DNA from: Symsagittifera roscoffensis | Taxonomy: Eukaryota; Xenacoelomorpha; Acoela; Convolutidae | DNA length: 64,000 bases | NCBI RefSeq assembly: GCF_963678635.1 | Contig: NC_087069.1 | Location: forward strand, 37,809,371-37,873,370 | Reading direction: 5' to 3' | Shown: positions 20,207-32,845 of the stretch, one piece after another | Numbering within the stretch: position 1 is the first letter of the stretch | Layout: each line of letters starts with the position of its first letter | Translations under genes and position numbers: made by a program | Notes under the pieces: model-generated | What the model was told of the DNA's origin: nothing | The model's input: the letters and a program-made list of their open reading frames with translations, nothing else | Database searches by the model: none

Positions 20207-21690
20207 CGGAATCCGCAACTGTATTTTCGGAATACAGAACAGTTTGTGGAATCCACAAACAAATAATAAGACATTTCCATCGTTAAATTGAGCAGTTGCG
20301 GAATCCGCAACTGTAAGTGGAATCGGCAAATTGTAAGTGGAATCCGCAAATTGTAAGTGGAATCAGCATTTTGTTTGCAGATTCCATTTACATATATGTT
20401 TATATGTGGTAACGTTTTAATTTATAACTTTCACTTACTAGGTGTTCACCAACAAGTTCAATCTCAGCTACGCTGATCAGCTACCAGTCTCAATTCCCGT
20501 CACCAACTTCGATCCCAATTCCTAACCCAATTTCGATCCCGATTCCTGTCACCAACTTCGATCTCAATTCCTGTGACCCGAATTCAATCCCAATTCTTGA
20601 AACCCAACTTCAATCCCGATTCCTGTAACCAAACTTCGATCCCAATTCCTGTAACCCAACTTCGATCCCGATTCAAGCCATCAATCTCAATTCCTGCAAG
20701 TGAACAAATTGAACAAAAATATGAAGTAAACTCGAATCTAAATTAATCAATTCATTTCAATAAATTTATTTAATTAAAAAATAAATACTCTAGCTCAGCT
20801 TTTTTTGAGTGTTTTCAATTGTGAACATATAGTTTGATAAGGAAAAATTTTTGCCTTTCAAAAAATACGATCGAGCCGTCCTTTATCTCGTCTCAAATAC
20901 TGAATCATCTCGTTTCAAGTACTCGTCTTAAATACTGAAACATCTCATCTCAAATACTGATGAGTGCGATGATAATTTCTGAACAAACTGAACCATCTCA
21001 TCTCAGATACTGATGAGTGCGATGATGATTTCTGAACCAACTGAACCATTTTATCTCAAATACTGATGAGTGACCTAGCTGCCATTTCATACTGAGCCAT
21101 CTAATCTGAAATACTGATGATGATTTCTTATGCATAACTGAACCATCTCATCTCAAATACTGATGAGTGACTTAACTGCCCCCATTTCAAACATGAACTG
21201 CCATTTCAAACCCTGAACAGCCATTTCAAACCCTACTCAAACCAAAACGAAAGATTTGACATCCGCATAGTTAACCAATTTTTTAAGATTCGTTTGTGGA
21301 TTTTGCTGACAAATGGATAAGTCCTTTTGCGTTCAAATTGTGCAATCTTACAGTTAATAAATCCTAAATATTCCACCTCTAGCTTTTAATTGTTCATGTG
21401 TAAGTTCGGTAATAATCAAAAAAGCGAAATTCGTTTACAATTTGCGGAATCCGCTTACATTTGCGGATTGCACTTACATTTTGCGGATTCCACTTACATT
21501 TTGCGGAATCCACTTACTGTTGCGGAATCCAGAACAACTAGTTATATTTGCTTGTTGCGGAATCCGCAATAAAACAAATGTGCCGACAAAATTTACGTTA
21601 CAGGTACATGTATGCGGAATCCACTGAAATTTTGTTTGTGGAATCCACTTACATTTTGGAACATATTTAAGACTTGTCGCTGGAATCCAA
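20207..21690. repeat. Foldback structure built of inverted short-repeat arrays
   Basis: The left array (about 20207-20390) repeats TGTAAGTGGAATCCGCAAAT. The right array (about 21428-21660) repeats its reverse complement (TTTGCGGAATCCACTTACA). Between them lie two other minisatellites: units of 20-25 bp, CAACTTCGATCCCAATTCCT (about 20480-20690), and units of about 60 bp with CTCAAATACTGATGAGTG (about 20890-21180). This resembles foldback transposons whose long inverted ends consist of tandem repeats. No target duplication was identified. Confidence 0.65.
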
Positions 21691-22665
21691 GAACATACAG
21701 ACACAAAATTTTGCTCCGATCCAGTGCACAGTTTGGCCTCGTAATGATGTGCTTGTGACTGAACACAAGTGACTAAACTATGGTTTACTGAAAACTAGAG
21801 TCAAAAGGGTTGATTGTCTGGCACTTACAAAGCATTGGAAACGACATGAATTGTGTACGAGTTCTCTTCCCGAATGTTATATACTGAAAGCATCAGTCAC
21901 TTTTGAATTTTGTCAAAAGTTTCCGAACATGATTATTTTTATAATCAGAATTTTTAAATTATCAGACATTGATCAAGGCATATATAAACAAGCCATATAA
22001 AAGAAATCGGAGTTTTTAGCTGTTTGAAAAAAGTTATCCAGAGAAACGGGAAAAAATCAAATTTTTGTGTATCCAGAACTACGTTATATAAACAAAAAAA
22101 AATTTCATGAAATTTTTTTTGGAAAAGCTGCTTAAGTACAAAATTCGATTTGCGGTTGAAAGAGAAACAAAAAAAAATTGGTCAATTTCCAAAACTACTT
22201 TATTGTCGCCATCGAAAAAAAGTCAGGTCATACAAATTTCATGTACGGAAATCATGTATGGAAATTAGATGTTTCTAGAAAACAGAAACAGTTTTTTTAT
22301 TACCAGACTGTTTGATTTGGTTCAAGTAGCAGTAGAAACTAATTTGAATTGTTTTTCAATGATTTTTTGAAATTTTGGGAAAATTGTGTGATTAAGATTC
22401 TTCCATACATTTGTTGTATGGAGTTGTATGACAAGATTTGCGATGTACGAAATTCTAAGATACTTTTTTCGGTTTATGGAGATCAATTCGGGGTTATTAC
22501 ATCTGTCAATCAAATATGTTTATTGAGTCTGGTAAAAGGTCCTTGTTTAAACTTTTCCGGTAAAAGTTCGTTTTGGGGAAAGATCAGTACCTAAATAAAA
22601 AATATTTCGACAAATTTCATGTAGGCTTCATTTGTTAAATCAATCGTTAATTCAACTGAATATTT
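21691..22665. other. No gene seen
   Basis: AT-rich, short frames only, no repeat partner noted in the window. Confidence 0.4.
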
Positions 22666-23109
22666 GTTTTGACTTTCTTAACGAAACAAACGGAATAATT
22701 GTCCTCGAATCGGTTTTTTTTCAGACAAGTTTCGACTTTTTAACTAGCCATTTTTGACGAATTTTTTTATCATTCAAAAGGTATTGTTGTATTGAGCCTA
22801 AATAAGAAAAGATATTTCACGTGTGATCACTGTTTTTGTAAAAAAAAATATGACGGTTTAATGATGCCATTTTGGCTAAATTGGGACCAAAAAAGTGCGA
22901 TATATTTCGCGCTATTAACGGTTAAGCGGAGATTTAATCCGTCTTTTAAATTGTTCCAAATTGATTGTGAAGCTGAGTTGTCATAAATGATTTTTTCCTA
23001 GCAGAGAAAACTATCACTTCTTACTTTCTGACTTCTGTCTTATCTTTGCTTCATAGAATTAACAGGCAGCCGGAACATTCAGAGCTATGTACTGATACGA
23101 GTTGTCTTA
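22666..23109 (+). mobile_element. Helentron-like element, copy 2 (diverged, shortened)
   Basis: Matches the 12864 family from GTTTTGACTTTCTTAACG to CTGATACGAGTTGTCTTA, with the characteristic AAGCGGAGATTTAATCCGTC core. The terminal hairpin is degraded. Confidence 0.7.
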
Positions 23110-23289
23110 TTGTATTTTCAATCAAATTTCTTATAATAATGCTCATTTTGTATAAGTTTAGGCCATTCTTAGACTGTTAATTAGTATAAATCTAGGCTAC
23201 TCCTAGATTTATAACCTGAAAAGTTCATTTCACCCATAATTCGATTTGAGGTTTTGGGGGGATTTTGTAAAATGATATGGAAATTCAGT

Positions 23290-23378
23290 TTGATTTTTAG
23301 GGCTATCACTATTCTATAAAGCTTAAAAAGCAGTCGAAACACATGCAGCTCTTCGCCCGATTCGAGCAGTCGTGCTGT
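23290..23378 (+). mobile_element. Helentron-like element, 3' fragment
   Basis: Only the 3' end is present: TATAAAGCTTAAAAAGCAGT, then CTCTTCGCCCGATTCGAGCA and GTCGTG. It is diverged from the other copies. Confidence 0.55.
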
Positions 23379-24033
23379 TTTTATGGCTGAAGTAATTGTA
23401 TCGATAAAAGTATAGTTCTCATAAAATTTCATTGGACGAAACTTTTCTTTGTTGTTTATATTTGAATTTTGCTCTTATTGAAAAGCCAAAATGTTGATAT
23501 GGTTTAAGACGTAAGCATTGCAAACAATTTTTGTGGTAGTTTTTTATGTAATTCTTCAAAGTTTTTTTTTTCATTTCGAAAAATTCTTGACAACAAAATG
23601 GCACGCTAAATACAGTGTTGCGGTCAAAAACATGCAAATTATCAACTAGTCTAATCTGACTTTTTAGAAATTAAAATAAACATCATTACCTCAAAGTTCA
23701 AAAATTTACGCGATATGGTTCCTTTTTTTCGACGAATTTTGACTGACTAATTTCATCGACTTCCTCCAAAATCGACCAAGTGAACTACAAAACTTTGATT
23801 TATCTAGCATTGTGTTGATTTTGAAAAAAAAATCTAAATATAATAGTCAATGGAAGGTAGAAACATAGCCAACAGGCAGTTGGAAAAGAGCATCATTGAA
23901 AGCAAATAATAAAACTTCAAAAAATTCGAAAAATTGGTTAAACGATAACTGTTATCATATATCAGCTTCACCAAACACTTTTTGCTTTCAATTTTTTGCA
24001 AGAGAAATTTTACGAAAAAATGAAGGTGATATG

Positions 24034-24225
24034 TAATATAATATTCTAATAATCTAGGTAAGTAAGTACAGCTGACGTACAAAATCAAGCGTGAATTAAA
24101 ACGTTCTATTCTAAAATTTAAGACACACTGGACGTGATCGACCGATGATCGCTTCATGCAAAGTGTTGACTCATGCCTAAACTATACCGAAGGTCATAAT
24201 GATAATCATAAAACAAATCACAACA
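24034..24225 (-). repeat. 3' LTR of the second gypsy element
   Basis: 192 bp, diverged from 29243-29458. On the minus strand it begins TGTTGTGATTTG. Confidence 0.8.
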
Positions 24226-24634
24226 TTTCCCACCGGAAAAATTTTAAGAGCTACATTTATCTGAAACTAATTCTATATAGACCCTTTTTCCCCTTAAAAG
24301 TAGGAACACAATTTACAAACTGAGCCATAAACGAGTAATAGAACATCAAGCAACTTGGAATCTACATTTGAAAATTGGAAAGTGAAAACGTACAAGGTTA
24401 AAAATGCAGAATTTAAAAGGTGTACAAATGGTAAGATAAATAAAACAACACTAAAAGACAAGGTTTAATATGTAAAAAATTACATACACCAAAATGGAAG
24501 GTTAGCTAAAATGAGTACTGTAAAATGTGAAAGAATAATTCTAAAAAAAATGAAAATATCTTGCAGATTTAATTAAGTTTGCATCAAATTCGTCGAGTCT
24601 ATGTTTAAGATCTGAGTCGATTGTAGAGGATATT

Positions 24635-25108
24635 TCACTGGTTTCTTCTATATCCTCGATTGTGGCACCTGCTGTAAGTCGGTTTGAGAAGGGGGATCCG
24701 AATGAAGAAATTGCTAAAATGGTCTAGATCGGGGTGTGGCTGGCTCGTCCCGATGGGATGGAGTTTTTGTGAGGACCAAGATAAAGTAGTTTCGGCAACA
24801 AATGTAACTTTAGAAGGTACCTCCGTGAATGGCGTTAGGAAGTCCGAAGGCGAGATGGCAGGGATGTTTGCCCTCGGGGCAGTGGGTAGGTAGTCCTCTA
24901 ACATGATAACTTCTGTGACCGGATCTTCTTTTTTGAGAACGATATCAATATGTCTTCGTTCGCCGAAGAATATGGGGAATCCCATATTTTTACGAGGTCT
25001 AGGCGGCCTTGGTTGATGTCCCACTGGAGAGAGTTCTTCAGGAGTAGTCTCTATCAGTATCGGGTTCTTCTCTGAAGCCTCTCTCGTCTCTGCATCGGGC
25101 ACAACCAC
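24635..25108 (-). pseudogene. Post-integrase proline-rich frame
   Basis: 157 codons, rich in P, E and T (TTPEELSPVGHQPRPPRPRK). It occupies the position of the basic frame in the first gypsy element, between integrase and 3' LTR, but the sequences are not obviously alike. Probably the Pol C-terminal tail. Confidence 0.45.
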
Positions 25109-25611
25109 GTCTATGGGGTGTTATGCGGGCCCAGGGTAGTATGAGATTATTGTGTGAGTATTATCGTCGCCTGTAATGCTTAACTCATAGTTAAGTCACG
25201 AACCGGCTTGCTGGCTAAACGGTAAGTTATAATTTGACATATCGTCGAAGTAATAGTCTATCATTCCATCCCAAGAATTCAAGTTCAAAGATGACGAGGA
25301 ACCTCAGGTATTTCGAGATAGATCGTGTGCAGCTGTTGTGTTTTTCGGCACCCCGAAAAATTGTTAAATTGTATCCACCCTTGTAGTGCCCTGCCTTGAA
25401 TGAGATTTGTCTCCCCCAATGGTCTTCTTCTGTGGAGATATTTTCCTGTTTCCTGCTAAATCCAAAGGTAAAGTTACGTTATGGTTCACGAAAAATTTCT
25501 TGTGACCAGGAAGTAGTTTTCCTTTGAAAGCTAAGTCCGCTTTGCGTAAAATGTGGCCATTGTTGAGCGTTTTTGTGTGATCGGAAGAAACAACGACATA
25601 TTTTTACCAGA

Positions 25612-26672
25612 TTAAATAACGATCCTCGTTTTTCTGTTGGCCGCCCTTCTACAACATTTACCTCCAGAGGCTATTTTCTTTAAATGTATGTTGCCTTTGC
25701 ATGTGTTGTGTGTTTCTGTCACAGGAGTCTTTGAATAAGTGAGAGCTAGCGGCAGGTCTCCTTGTCTCCTTGTCGGCAGCAAAGTAACCGTCTTCCGCAC
25801 TGTCATGTAGTTCCCAATTCCTAGCCCGATAGTCAGAAAGAAAATATTTTTCTTTACCTCAACAGTTATCAAGTGAAATCAGATTTTTCCATCTATTGTT
25901 AGCTCTTCTATTAAAATTGATCTCAAAAAAAGTACAACTGATTGACAAAAAAAATAATTCTGAGGTTCCAAACAATTTTTTCGATCAAAGAATACAAAAA
26001 AGATTTTGATTAATCGAATAAACTTGTTAGAATCTAAGATTTTACAGTACGTACAAGTTTTTTCCACAAGCCCATTAGATCTATGGTAACCGACTGTGCA
26101 GTAAATGATTTCGATGCTGAATTTTCCACAGAAGGATTTAAAATTGTGGATTAAAAACACAACCCACGGTCGACTCTAATCTTCCTGGGAATCCGTGGAG
26201 GTGACAATAATCATTTGAAAAGCAATTAATGGAGTTTGATGTGGTTTTGTTGACAACTTTTGCCGATGGAAATTTTATAAAAAGATCACTGCACAGTAGA
26301 ATCTTTTTTTATTGTTCTCCAAAACGTGTCCAAGGGTCTTCCGAAGTCTAAATTTATTAACTCATTCGCGAACGACAACGTGGGGAGCTTTGAGGTCTTT
26401 TCCGTACCGAGTAAAACTTTGAGATTCTAACCGGCTTTCAGGCATTGACGAATGACTTCCTGTGATGATATATCTATCGGTAGATATGAGGCCACCAGAA
26501 ATTTCTTTGAACAGTGCCCTTCGAGACATAAAAGGGAGTTGGGTAGTGACAAATCAGATGTAAATCTCTTCAGGAGGCTAACGTGATTGTCCGGGAGGTG
26601 GTGATCATTGAATTTTGTTGGGATGTTGTCTTCTTCTGGTATGATAACTAATAGGCCGGTAATTTCGTCCAT
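25612..26672 (-). pseudogene. Integrase remnants of the second gypsy element
   Basis: 26427-26672 is a linker-like frame (MDEITGLLVIIPEEDNIPTK). 25879-26160 holds the final catalytic Glu context, YCTVGYHRSNGLVEK. 25612-25872 is a continuing basic frame. The zinc-binding and first catalytic motifs are not clearly readable. Frames are interrupted throughout. Confidence 0.6.
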
Positions 26673-27030
26673 TTTTTTTTGTCCCGATAGATTTCTTTTT
26701 CTGGGGAGTTAAGTGGTTTTTTTGCAAGATAAAAGGTTAAAGGACCTTGTCCGAGAAATTAATGCTTCTATAATTAAAATAAAAAATTTCTAAAGGTGAG
26801 AGTTTAAAAGAGAAATTTTCTGCTCTGATATGCGATTTATCGCAATTTTTTTGGACCGAGTAAAACAAGAGATGATAGCGGCAATAATTTTAAGGTTGAG
26901 AGTTGCTATAGAGCTGTTAAAAGAATCTTGACCAACCAGATTGCTTGAACTTTCAACACGTGACAAGATGTTACTATGAACGAACGTATTTTTTCTACAG
27001 CGACCGACGGGCTAACTACAGAATTTACTT

Positions 27031-27765
27031 TTACACGGTTGAAACGATCTCTGTCAGATAAAACATTCCAAATTCTTTGTCATAATGAGAAAGTGCAAGG
27101 GTTTTGCCCGAAAGTAACCTATCTGAAAGATCAATAGATCTCTTCCCTGGTATTTGAGAAATCTTAAAGTTAAAAGACAACAGTCTATTTAACCAGCGGG
27201 TTAGTCGGCTATGCATAGTTTTTTTTACTATGATTTGCTGAAATGGCCGAAACTAAGGTTTTATGGTTCATTACAATTTCGAATTCTGACCCGTAAAGAT
27301 AATTTCTAAAATGTTCTGAGGCCCACATCACGCCCAGTAGTTCAAATTCGTTGCTGGAAAATTTCAATTTGTGGTTCTTGAAATCTTGATGGGAATGCGA
27401 TCGTTTTCCACTGCCCCCGTTAGAATTGTTTTAAAAGTGAGATTATCTATGAGTTCTCGGATATGGAGCATTTGGTTTTTTTTGAAAATCTGATCATTCA
27501 GCAATTTAGAATCTAATGCCAGTTTATTCGAGCCGCCCATCTTCCTGGTTATAACAATCGGGCTATTAAAACAATCGTCGTCAAGTTTTCTAATGTGACC
27601 CTCGGTCTCCATTCTTCTTAATTCTTTATTTACTCCCGCTAGTAAGTGTTGGGTAACTCTTCTCCCTTTTGCCTGAACAAGTTTTAACGGGGAATGGAAG
27701 TGTTTAACCTTGCGATCATACGGTGTTTTTCCCACCCGTGCGAATAGTTCTTGAAACTTATTCAA
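27031..27765 (-). pseudogene. RT and RNase H remnants with the RT palm deleted
   Basis: 27364-27765 carries the RT entry region (SPIVITRKMGGSNKLALDS). The sequence then passes within about 60 bp to the RNase H end (SNEFELLGVMWASEHFRN, then SRLTRWLNRLLSFNFKISQI at 27031-27216). The central RT, including the catalytic YxDD region, is missing, so an internal deletion of several hundred bases has occurred. Confidence 0.8.
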
Positions 27766-28074
27766 AGTTTGATTGGTTTGTAAATAAGGTTTATTCCACT
27801 CTCAGATGGTGGTTAGCTGACTGAGCAAATTCACTGGCGGAATTTCTTCTGCTTCACTTCGATACCTAATCTTGGTAGTTTATCGTTCCCCAGTATATTG
27901 CGTTCATGTCCACTTGTAATGAAGAACGGCGTTTCTTCACTAACCCACCCGTTGGATTGCGTCCGGACAAAAACCCTTACTAGCCTGTTGATCGTGTCGT
28001 CCCTAATCCTCTTGTTTTAAAAAGCTAGCTGGGCTCGCCGAATCTACTGGAATATTCATGTTCACGAACATTTC

Positions 28075-29200
28075 TCATCCCAATACTATGTTTAAAGATA
28101 AATGGCCTGGAGTCCGTTTTTGCCTTAAATTGTTATAACAATGAAGCCATGAATAGTCGTTTTGTCCGTTTTCATTCCAGGCGCTTATCACTCGGCACAT
28201 TTCTTGATTTTTGCTCCACGAGCTCTCCGACGGGACGCATATACATTGCTCGGTATTCAGATGATTATCGTTTACAATATTCACAGAAGGTCGTTTAATG
28301 CCGGATTTCCAAAATTTTTTTGAAAAAGGCTCCTTATAATTACAATTTTTACAGGTGATGTCAGTCGCTGGGCATACCTTCAGATGTCCTATCGTAAATG
28401 GATTCCCGCATTTCATACAAGCGTTGCTTCTTTCTATGTTGAGGCTCAGTTCTTTCGTGATCTGATTGTGAAAGTTAAAAGATTTGAAAGTCAGCCCATT
28501 GGTCCCTAATCCTCTTCTCCAGATCACGAAAGGTTAAAATATCTTCATTGTCAATTAAAGACTGATTAAGCACTTCCGCCGGGCTTATCGTGGCTGAGAG
28601 AAGTTTCCGTTGAGTTTCCGTATTCTTCATATTGCAAATGAAGATATCTCTTATCCATTCGGCTTCTTCGGTCTCCCTTAAGATGCATGTACTCGCCAAG
28701 TCTGTCAGAGCGCCCCAAATTGGTTCGAATGATTCTGGATTCTTTTGCTTACGGTTTAACAATTTGTGCTTCTCGAAAGTTGTATTTGGGAGTTTATTGA
28801 ATGCGGTGTCTAGTAGGGTCAAAAACTCCGTGAATGAAGTAGCTAAAATCTTTAGCCGAGGATTTTTTTGTACAAAGACCTTTTTGTTCTGCCTAGTACT
28901 AAAAACAAAAGCGAGCTAAGTTTTTTTTTTCGTCTCATCGTATTGAATTTTTCCTTTTTTTCGCTTATCCGCTTTTCCTCAGCGGCTTTGTATGCTTTCA
29001 TAGCGGTCTTGTTCCTCGTTTCTTTACTGGCTTTGTCTGTGTCCGACTCGCTTCCTGTGGTTTGCTCCAGGATTGGAATTTGCGTTTCTGGAACCTCCGG
29101 CCGGTTGAGACTATCGATATCCAGATTTTCTTTGACAGAATTTCCAGATTTTCATTGGAATTGGTCACTCCACTGGGTCCAGGAACGTGGTTAGGTCAGA
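28075..29200 (-). pseudogene. Gag remnants of the second gypsy element
   Basis: From the 5' side: a charged N-terminal stretch (about 28920-29190, SKETRNKTAMKAYKAAEEKR), a capsid part (28475-28822, with IRDIFICNMKNTETQRKLL, close to IRDIFIFNMRN-type sequence of the first element), and a nucleocapsid frame (28075-28527) with CMKCGNPFTIGHLKVC and CKNC. Frames overlap and are broken. Confidence 0.75.
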
Positions 29201-29242
29201 ATAAATGGATCCCACGCACGTTCGATTTATTAGACTGCGTCA

Positions 29243-29458
29243 TAATAAATTATTCTAATAATTTACGTAGGTATGTTCAGTTTATGTACAAATACTTAAA
29301 AGAGTATAAGAAGTAAAATGAAGTGTGAATTAAAACGTTCTATTCTAAAACTAACACCAACTAGCAGTGATCGACCGATGGTCAAATCATGCAAAGTGTT
29401 AACTGGTTTCTAAACTATATCGAAGGTTAGAATGATAATCATAAAACAAATCACAACA
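29243..29458 (-). repeat. 5' LTR of the second gypsy element
   Basis: 216 bp, the partner of 24034-24225. It is directly followed on the minus strand by the TGACGCAGTC primer-binding site. Confidence 0.8.
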
Positions 29459-29485
29459 ACAAGCTTGCTGGTCGTTTGCACTTAC

Positions 29486-29657
29486 TGTACGGTAAGCGTG
29501 TTTTTCTTGTTCGCATCCTGACTTTTATCCCCGGCTGTAGTGCCCTGTCCCCCCAATTTGGAACCCCCAGTGGCCAGAGTCTGTCCCTCGCTCGCCTCCT
29601 GGTCCACGTCGTCGCCCCCCTTAGACTTGTCCGCGTTGTCCTCTTTATCTTTATCCG
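29486..29657 (-). CDS. Exon 3 of a single-pass membrane protein gene
   Basis: 172 bp of GC-rich sequence in an AT-rich setting. The acceptor is TTATTCAG before CGGATAAAG, and the donor is GTAAGTGC after ACCGTACA. It encodes an acidic, low-complexity cytoplasmic segment (DKDKEDNADKSKGGDDVDQE, then GGSKLGGQGTTAGDKSQD). It enters in phase 1, completing the codon left by exon 2, and leaves in phase 2. The next exon is not seen downstream in this window. Confidence 0.75.
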
Positions 29658-30006
29658 CTGAATAAAATATGTTATCGAAAATTTTCCTAATTTTAACCCC
29701 CCATCACTCTCAAATAAATAATCCCAAAATTCACTGTGTTCCGGACTAAAATGTAAAAGATCCCCATGTTATTTTAAAAAATTTTCACACAAATATGGTA
29801 ACTTTTGCGAAAAAAAAAAACGCAACAGTCTTATATACGACTCTTAGCAATGTTCTTATTGAATTTGTTCTATTATTTTATTTCATTGACTGCATGAATT
29901 TAGGCGAAAACTTAACACTTGCGTAGTTAGGTAGTAAAAAATTATATATATAGGTCACCTTTAAGAGCGAAGGTTCAAATTCAAAAATAACAAGGGTTTT
30001 GCTTAC

Positions 30007-30115
30007 TGTAGGTGCCTTCTTCTTTCTCCTCGTCTTTGTCTGAGGACTTTTTCTTCCCTTGCTGGGGGGCGATCATGCCTGGACCCTGGCGGATGGGGGT
30101 GCGCTCGTCCGGGTC
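30007..30115 (-). CDS. Exon 2 of the membrane protein gene
   Basis: 109 bp, with acceptor CTGATTAG and donor GTAAGC. It encodes DPDERTPIRQGPGMIAPQQG followed by a lysine/glutamate tail (KKKSSDKDEEKEEGTY). It enters in phase 0 from exon 1 and leaves in phase 1, matching exon 3. The phase match over all three exons is the main reason to believe the gene. Confidence 0.75.
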
Positions 30116-30834
30116 CTAATCAGATCATTGCAACTTTTGAGCACTGAGCAAGTAAGAAAAGAGGTAAAGGGCGTTCTACTATGATTAAAAGTAAGAAAGC
30201 CTACAAGATATGCGTGAAGTTTTGCAAAATTCACAAGACACAACTCCCCCTCAGAAGTCTCGGTGCTTTTTGGGTCTTTTAAAATCTTTTTGGACACACC
30301 TAAATCTAATTGTTTAAAAATTAGAAGCTCGGGAATTTCACAAACCGAAAAAAGATTGACCCCAAAGCTGATAATGAATGCGGCTCTTTTTCCTCCTCCA
30401 CCTCGCATAATCAATTTTATGGTGTAACAAGTGGTTTTACAAGGTTAGCTATGGAAACTAAACTGTTTGTCATGGTTTAGTTAGTCAGCTTGTCAGTTTT
30501 CAGTGCAATCAGATAATGCAAACATTAATTTTACTTGTAAAGACTCGTGGGGTGAAGAAAAAGAGCCATCACTACAACTGTTCATAATATCAAAAATCTT
30601 TCACATGGATTACCTGAAAAGGCGGCAATATCTAGCTCGTAATTAACAAACTATCGGAGTGTGATATCAATTTTTTGACTTCTGTGAACAACTAAGAGAC
30701 AATTTAAGACATAGACATAAGAAATCAGCATCTTGTCTTAAATATTTGACGACCACAGAGGTAAAAATGAGGATCACTACATTGGACACTGCCAAGCTTT
30801 TGTAAATCTAACCACGCAACAACAAACTCAACAA

Positions 30835-31020
30835 GTGAAGGATAAGCAATTGTGTTTCAACTGTCTGGGCAACCCTAGGTCAACTGACTGTATTTCTGCA
30901 GGAAACTGTATTTTAGACAACTACGAGGGAAAACATCACTCTATTTACATCGGAACCAGGACAAAAATGCGCAGCGGCATACTCAGAATTCTCACAATAT
31001 CAACTTGGAAAACTAAGTGA
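30835..31020 (+). pseudogene. BEL/Pao gag zinc-knuckle remnant
   Basis: QLCFNCLGNPRSTDC ... NCILDNYEGKHHSIYI matches the C-X2-C...C pattern followed by KHH that is typical of Pao-type Gag ends. The usual GH of the knuckle is altered. Confidence 0.65.
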
Positions 31021-32179
31021 ATACAAAATCGGTTTAAAAATCAGTTTATGCCTTGTACTTTATCCAACATTGACCATGCGGTTCCTTTCTATGTAGTACT
31101 GGACAATTGCAGCAGATGTTCCTAAGTCCTGAAAAACAGAGCGGATAGCTCACAGTGTCAGCCCAGTCGAACAGTTGAATTAAACAATCGTGTTGTTTTC
31201 AGTCAAGACACTGTTTCTTCAAGCCTCGTTCAACTACACATTGGATTTTTCAACTGGACTTCTGCTGCGTTTACTCTACAATCAGTTTTCTCGGTGGAAA
31301 CGCTCAGGTTCCACGCTATAGATATTGCAAAACTGAACAATGCAGATTCCCGATATGTCCATCTACGACAAATTGCATTCCTATTTTTTCTGTCTGGCAT
31401 ATCGCAGAGAGGAAATTATGAAAGGCCCTGTCGGCAAGGCCTATGGAGTGCGCAACAAGCTCGCTACGTCAAAAAATCTTTAGATGAGCAGTGCAACTGT
31501 CCTTCAACCAGCTTCATAGACATAAAACAACTTTAGAAAGCCACTTTAATTGAAGTTGTTAAATATATATATATAGTCGAGAGTCCAGCAAGAAGTCTAA
31601 CGTTACTAAAGGATCATGCAACTTGCTTTGGAATAACAACACAACGATGCCAAAAAATTGCGTTGTTGCTAAGGCAGAACTTGAATATCTGCGTTGACGA
31701 CTACAAAAGGACAACACACAATGCAACTCAAGGAAAAATCATTCTCAACTGATATTGAAAAAAATTACGTGATATCCGTAATTATTTTAAGTTCGCCATC
31801 ATTACAACTACAATCCCCTAAATATCTGGTATAGTTCGACGCGTAACAAACGCTGCATCGAAATTCAAGGGTATTTCTCTCAATTCCTGTTTGGACAATG
31901 GACCTGGTCTAATAAACATCGTGTTGTGGTTGCTAGGGATGTTTAGATAGAAACCAATAGCAGTTTCCGGTGATATAGAAGGCATGTTTATGCAGATAGG
32001 CACGAAAAGAGGTGATCAAAATGTACTCTGATTCTTGTGGCCGACTTTTCAAGAGTTAGGCAGGATCATTATACGCTTTTAGTCTTTATAGCTAAAGGTT
32101 CGCCGACAATACCCGGCTTCGCACTACCTCATACAGCCATCAAATTCTGCATGAAACGAACCTAACAACCAGCAACTTT

Positions 32180-32845
32180 GTTCATTCCTATGAAAGTCTA
32201 CTGAAAGCGCAGCCAGCAACTAAAGCTTTAAAGATGGCACTCCAAAAAGGAGAGTTCAATTTAGCCAAGTTTAAATCAAGTACTATAGACGTGCTTGGTT
32301 TCCTCAAGGAACTTAAAATTGAAAACAAAAACACTTTTTATCGAGTGTTGGGAGTAAAGTGGGATTCTGAGAATGACACACTCATCATTCAGCTAGAACA
32401 GAAAGACAATTTAACCGCTTAAGTGTTGTTCTTGCGTGAATTTCTGTCTACCGTGGCCAGAGTTTTTGATTCACTGGGGTTGATAGCACCATTTGTTGTA
32501 GCCCTTAAATCAATGCTTCAAAAGCTTTGGGGGTCTGATAAAAAATGAGATCATGAATTTCTCAAGAATACATCCCGATTATCGAAAAAAGACCCGACAG
32601 TGTGGACAAAACAATACTGTGAAATAGTTCATGTCGACAGAAACTGTGTTTTGCAGTGATATGCAACTAAATTTTTTCACCGATGCTTCTCAATGCGCTA
32701 TAACTGGTTGCATATACTTCCGAGTTTCAAACCAATCCCATCAAAAGGCCTCTTTTATCATTGGAAGAACCAAGGTTGCACCACCTAACCAAGCAAGCAT
32801 ACCTGAGCTTGAATTGCAAGCTGCTGTAAGTGGTGCGCTGTGACT
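32180..32845 (+). pseudogene. BEL/Pao RT end and RNase H remnant
   Basis: GEFNLAKFKSSTIDVL and the LGVKWDSENDTL block (32234-32419), then TVARVFDSLGLIAPFVVALK (about 32450-32509), are Pao RT signatures. 32631-32843 carries the RNase H start (FFTDASQCAITGCIYF) and KVAPPNQASIPELELQAAV. An in-frame TAA at about 32420 and frame changes break it. Confidence 0.8.

Larger units (their letters stand above)
24034..29458 (-). mobile_element. Second Ty3/gypsy element, heavily decayed
   Basis: LTRs at 24034-24225 and 29243-29458 share long blocks (GAATTAAAACGTTCTATTCT; AATGATAATCATAAAACAAA). A primer-binding site TGACGCAGTC follows the 5' LTR on the minus strand (29233-29242), the same type as the first element. 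Gag, RT, RNase H, integrase and a post-integrase frame are recognisable in the expected order, but the RT palm is missing and every frame is broken. No target duplication was seen. It lies immediately 3' of exon 3 of the membrane-protein gene, in the same orientation, presumably inside the next intron. Confidence 0.85.

Noticed and set aside
20207-21690. CRISPR array
   Set aside because: Short repeats are directly tandem without unique spacers of constant length, are inverted between two arms, and the genome is eukaryotic.
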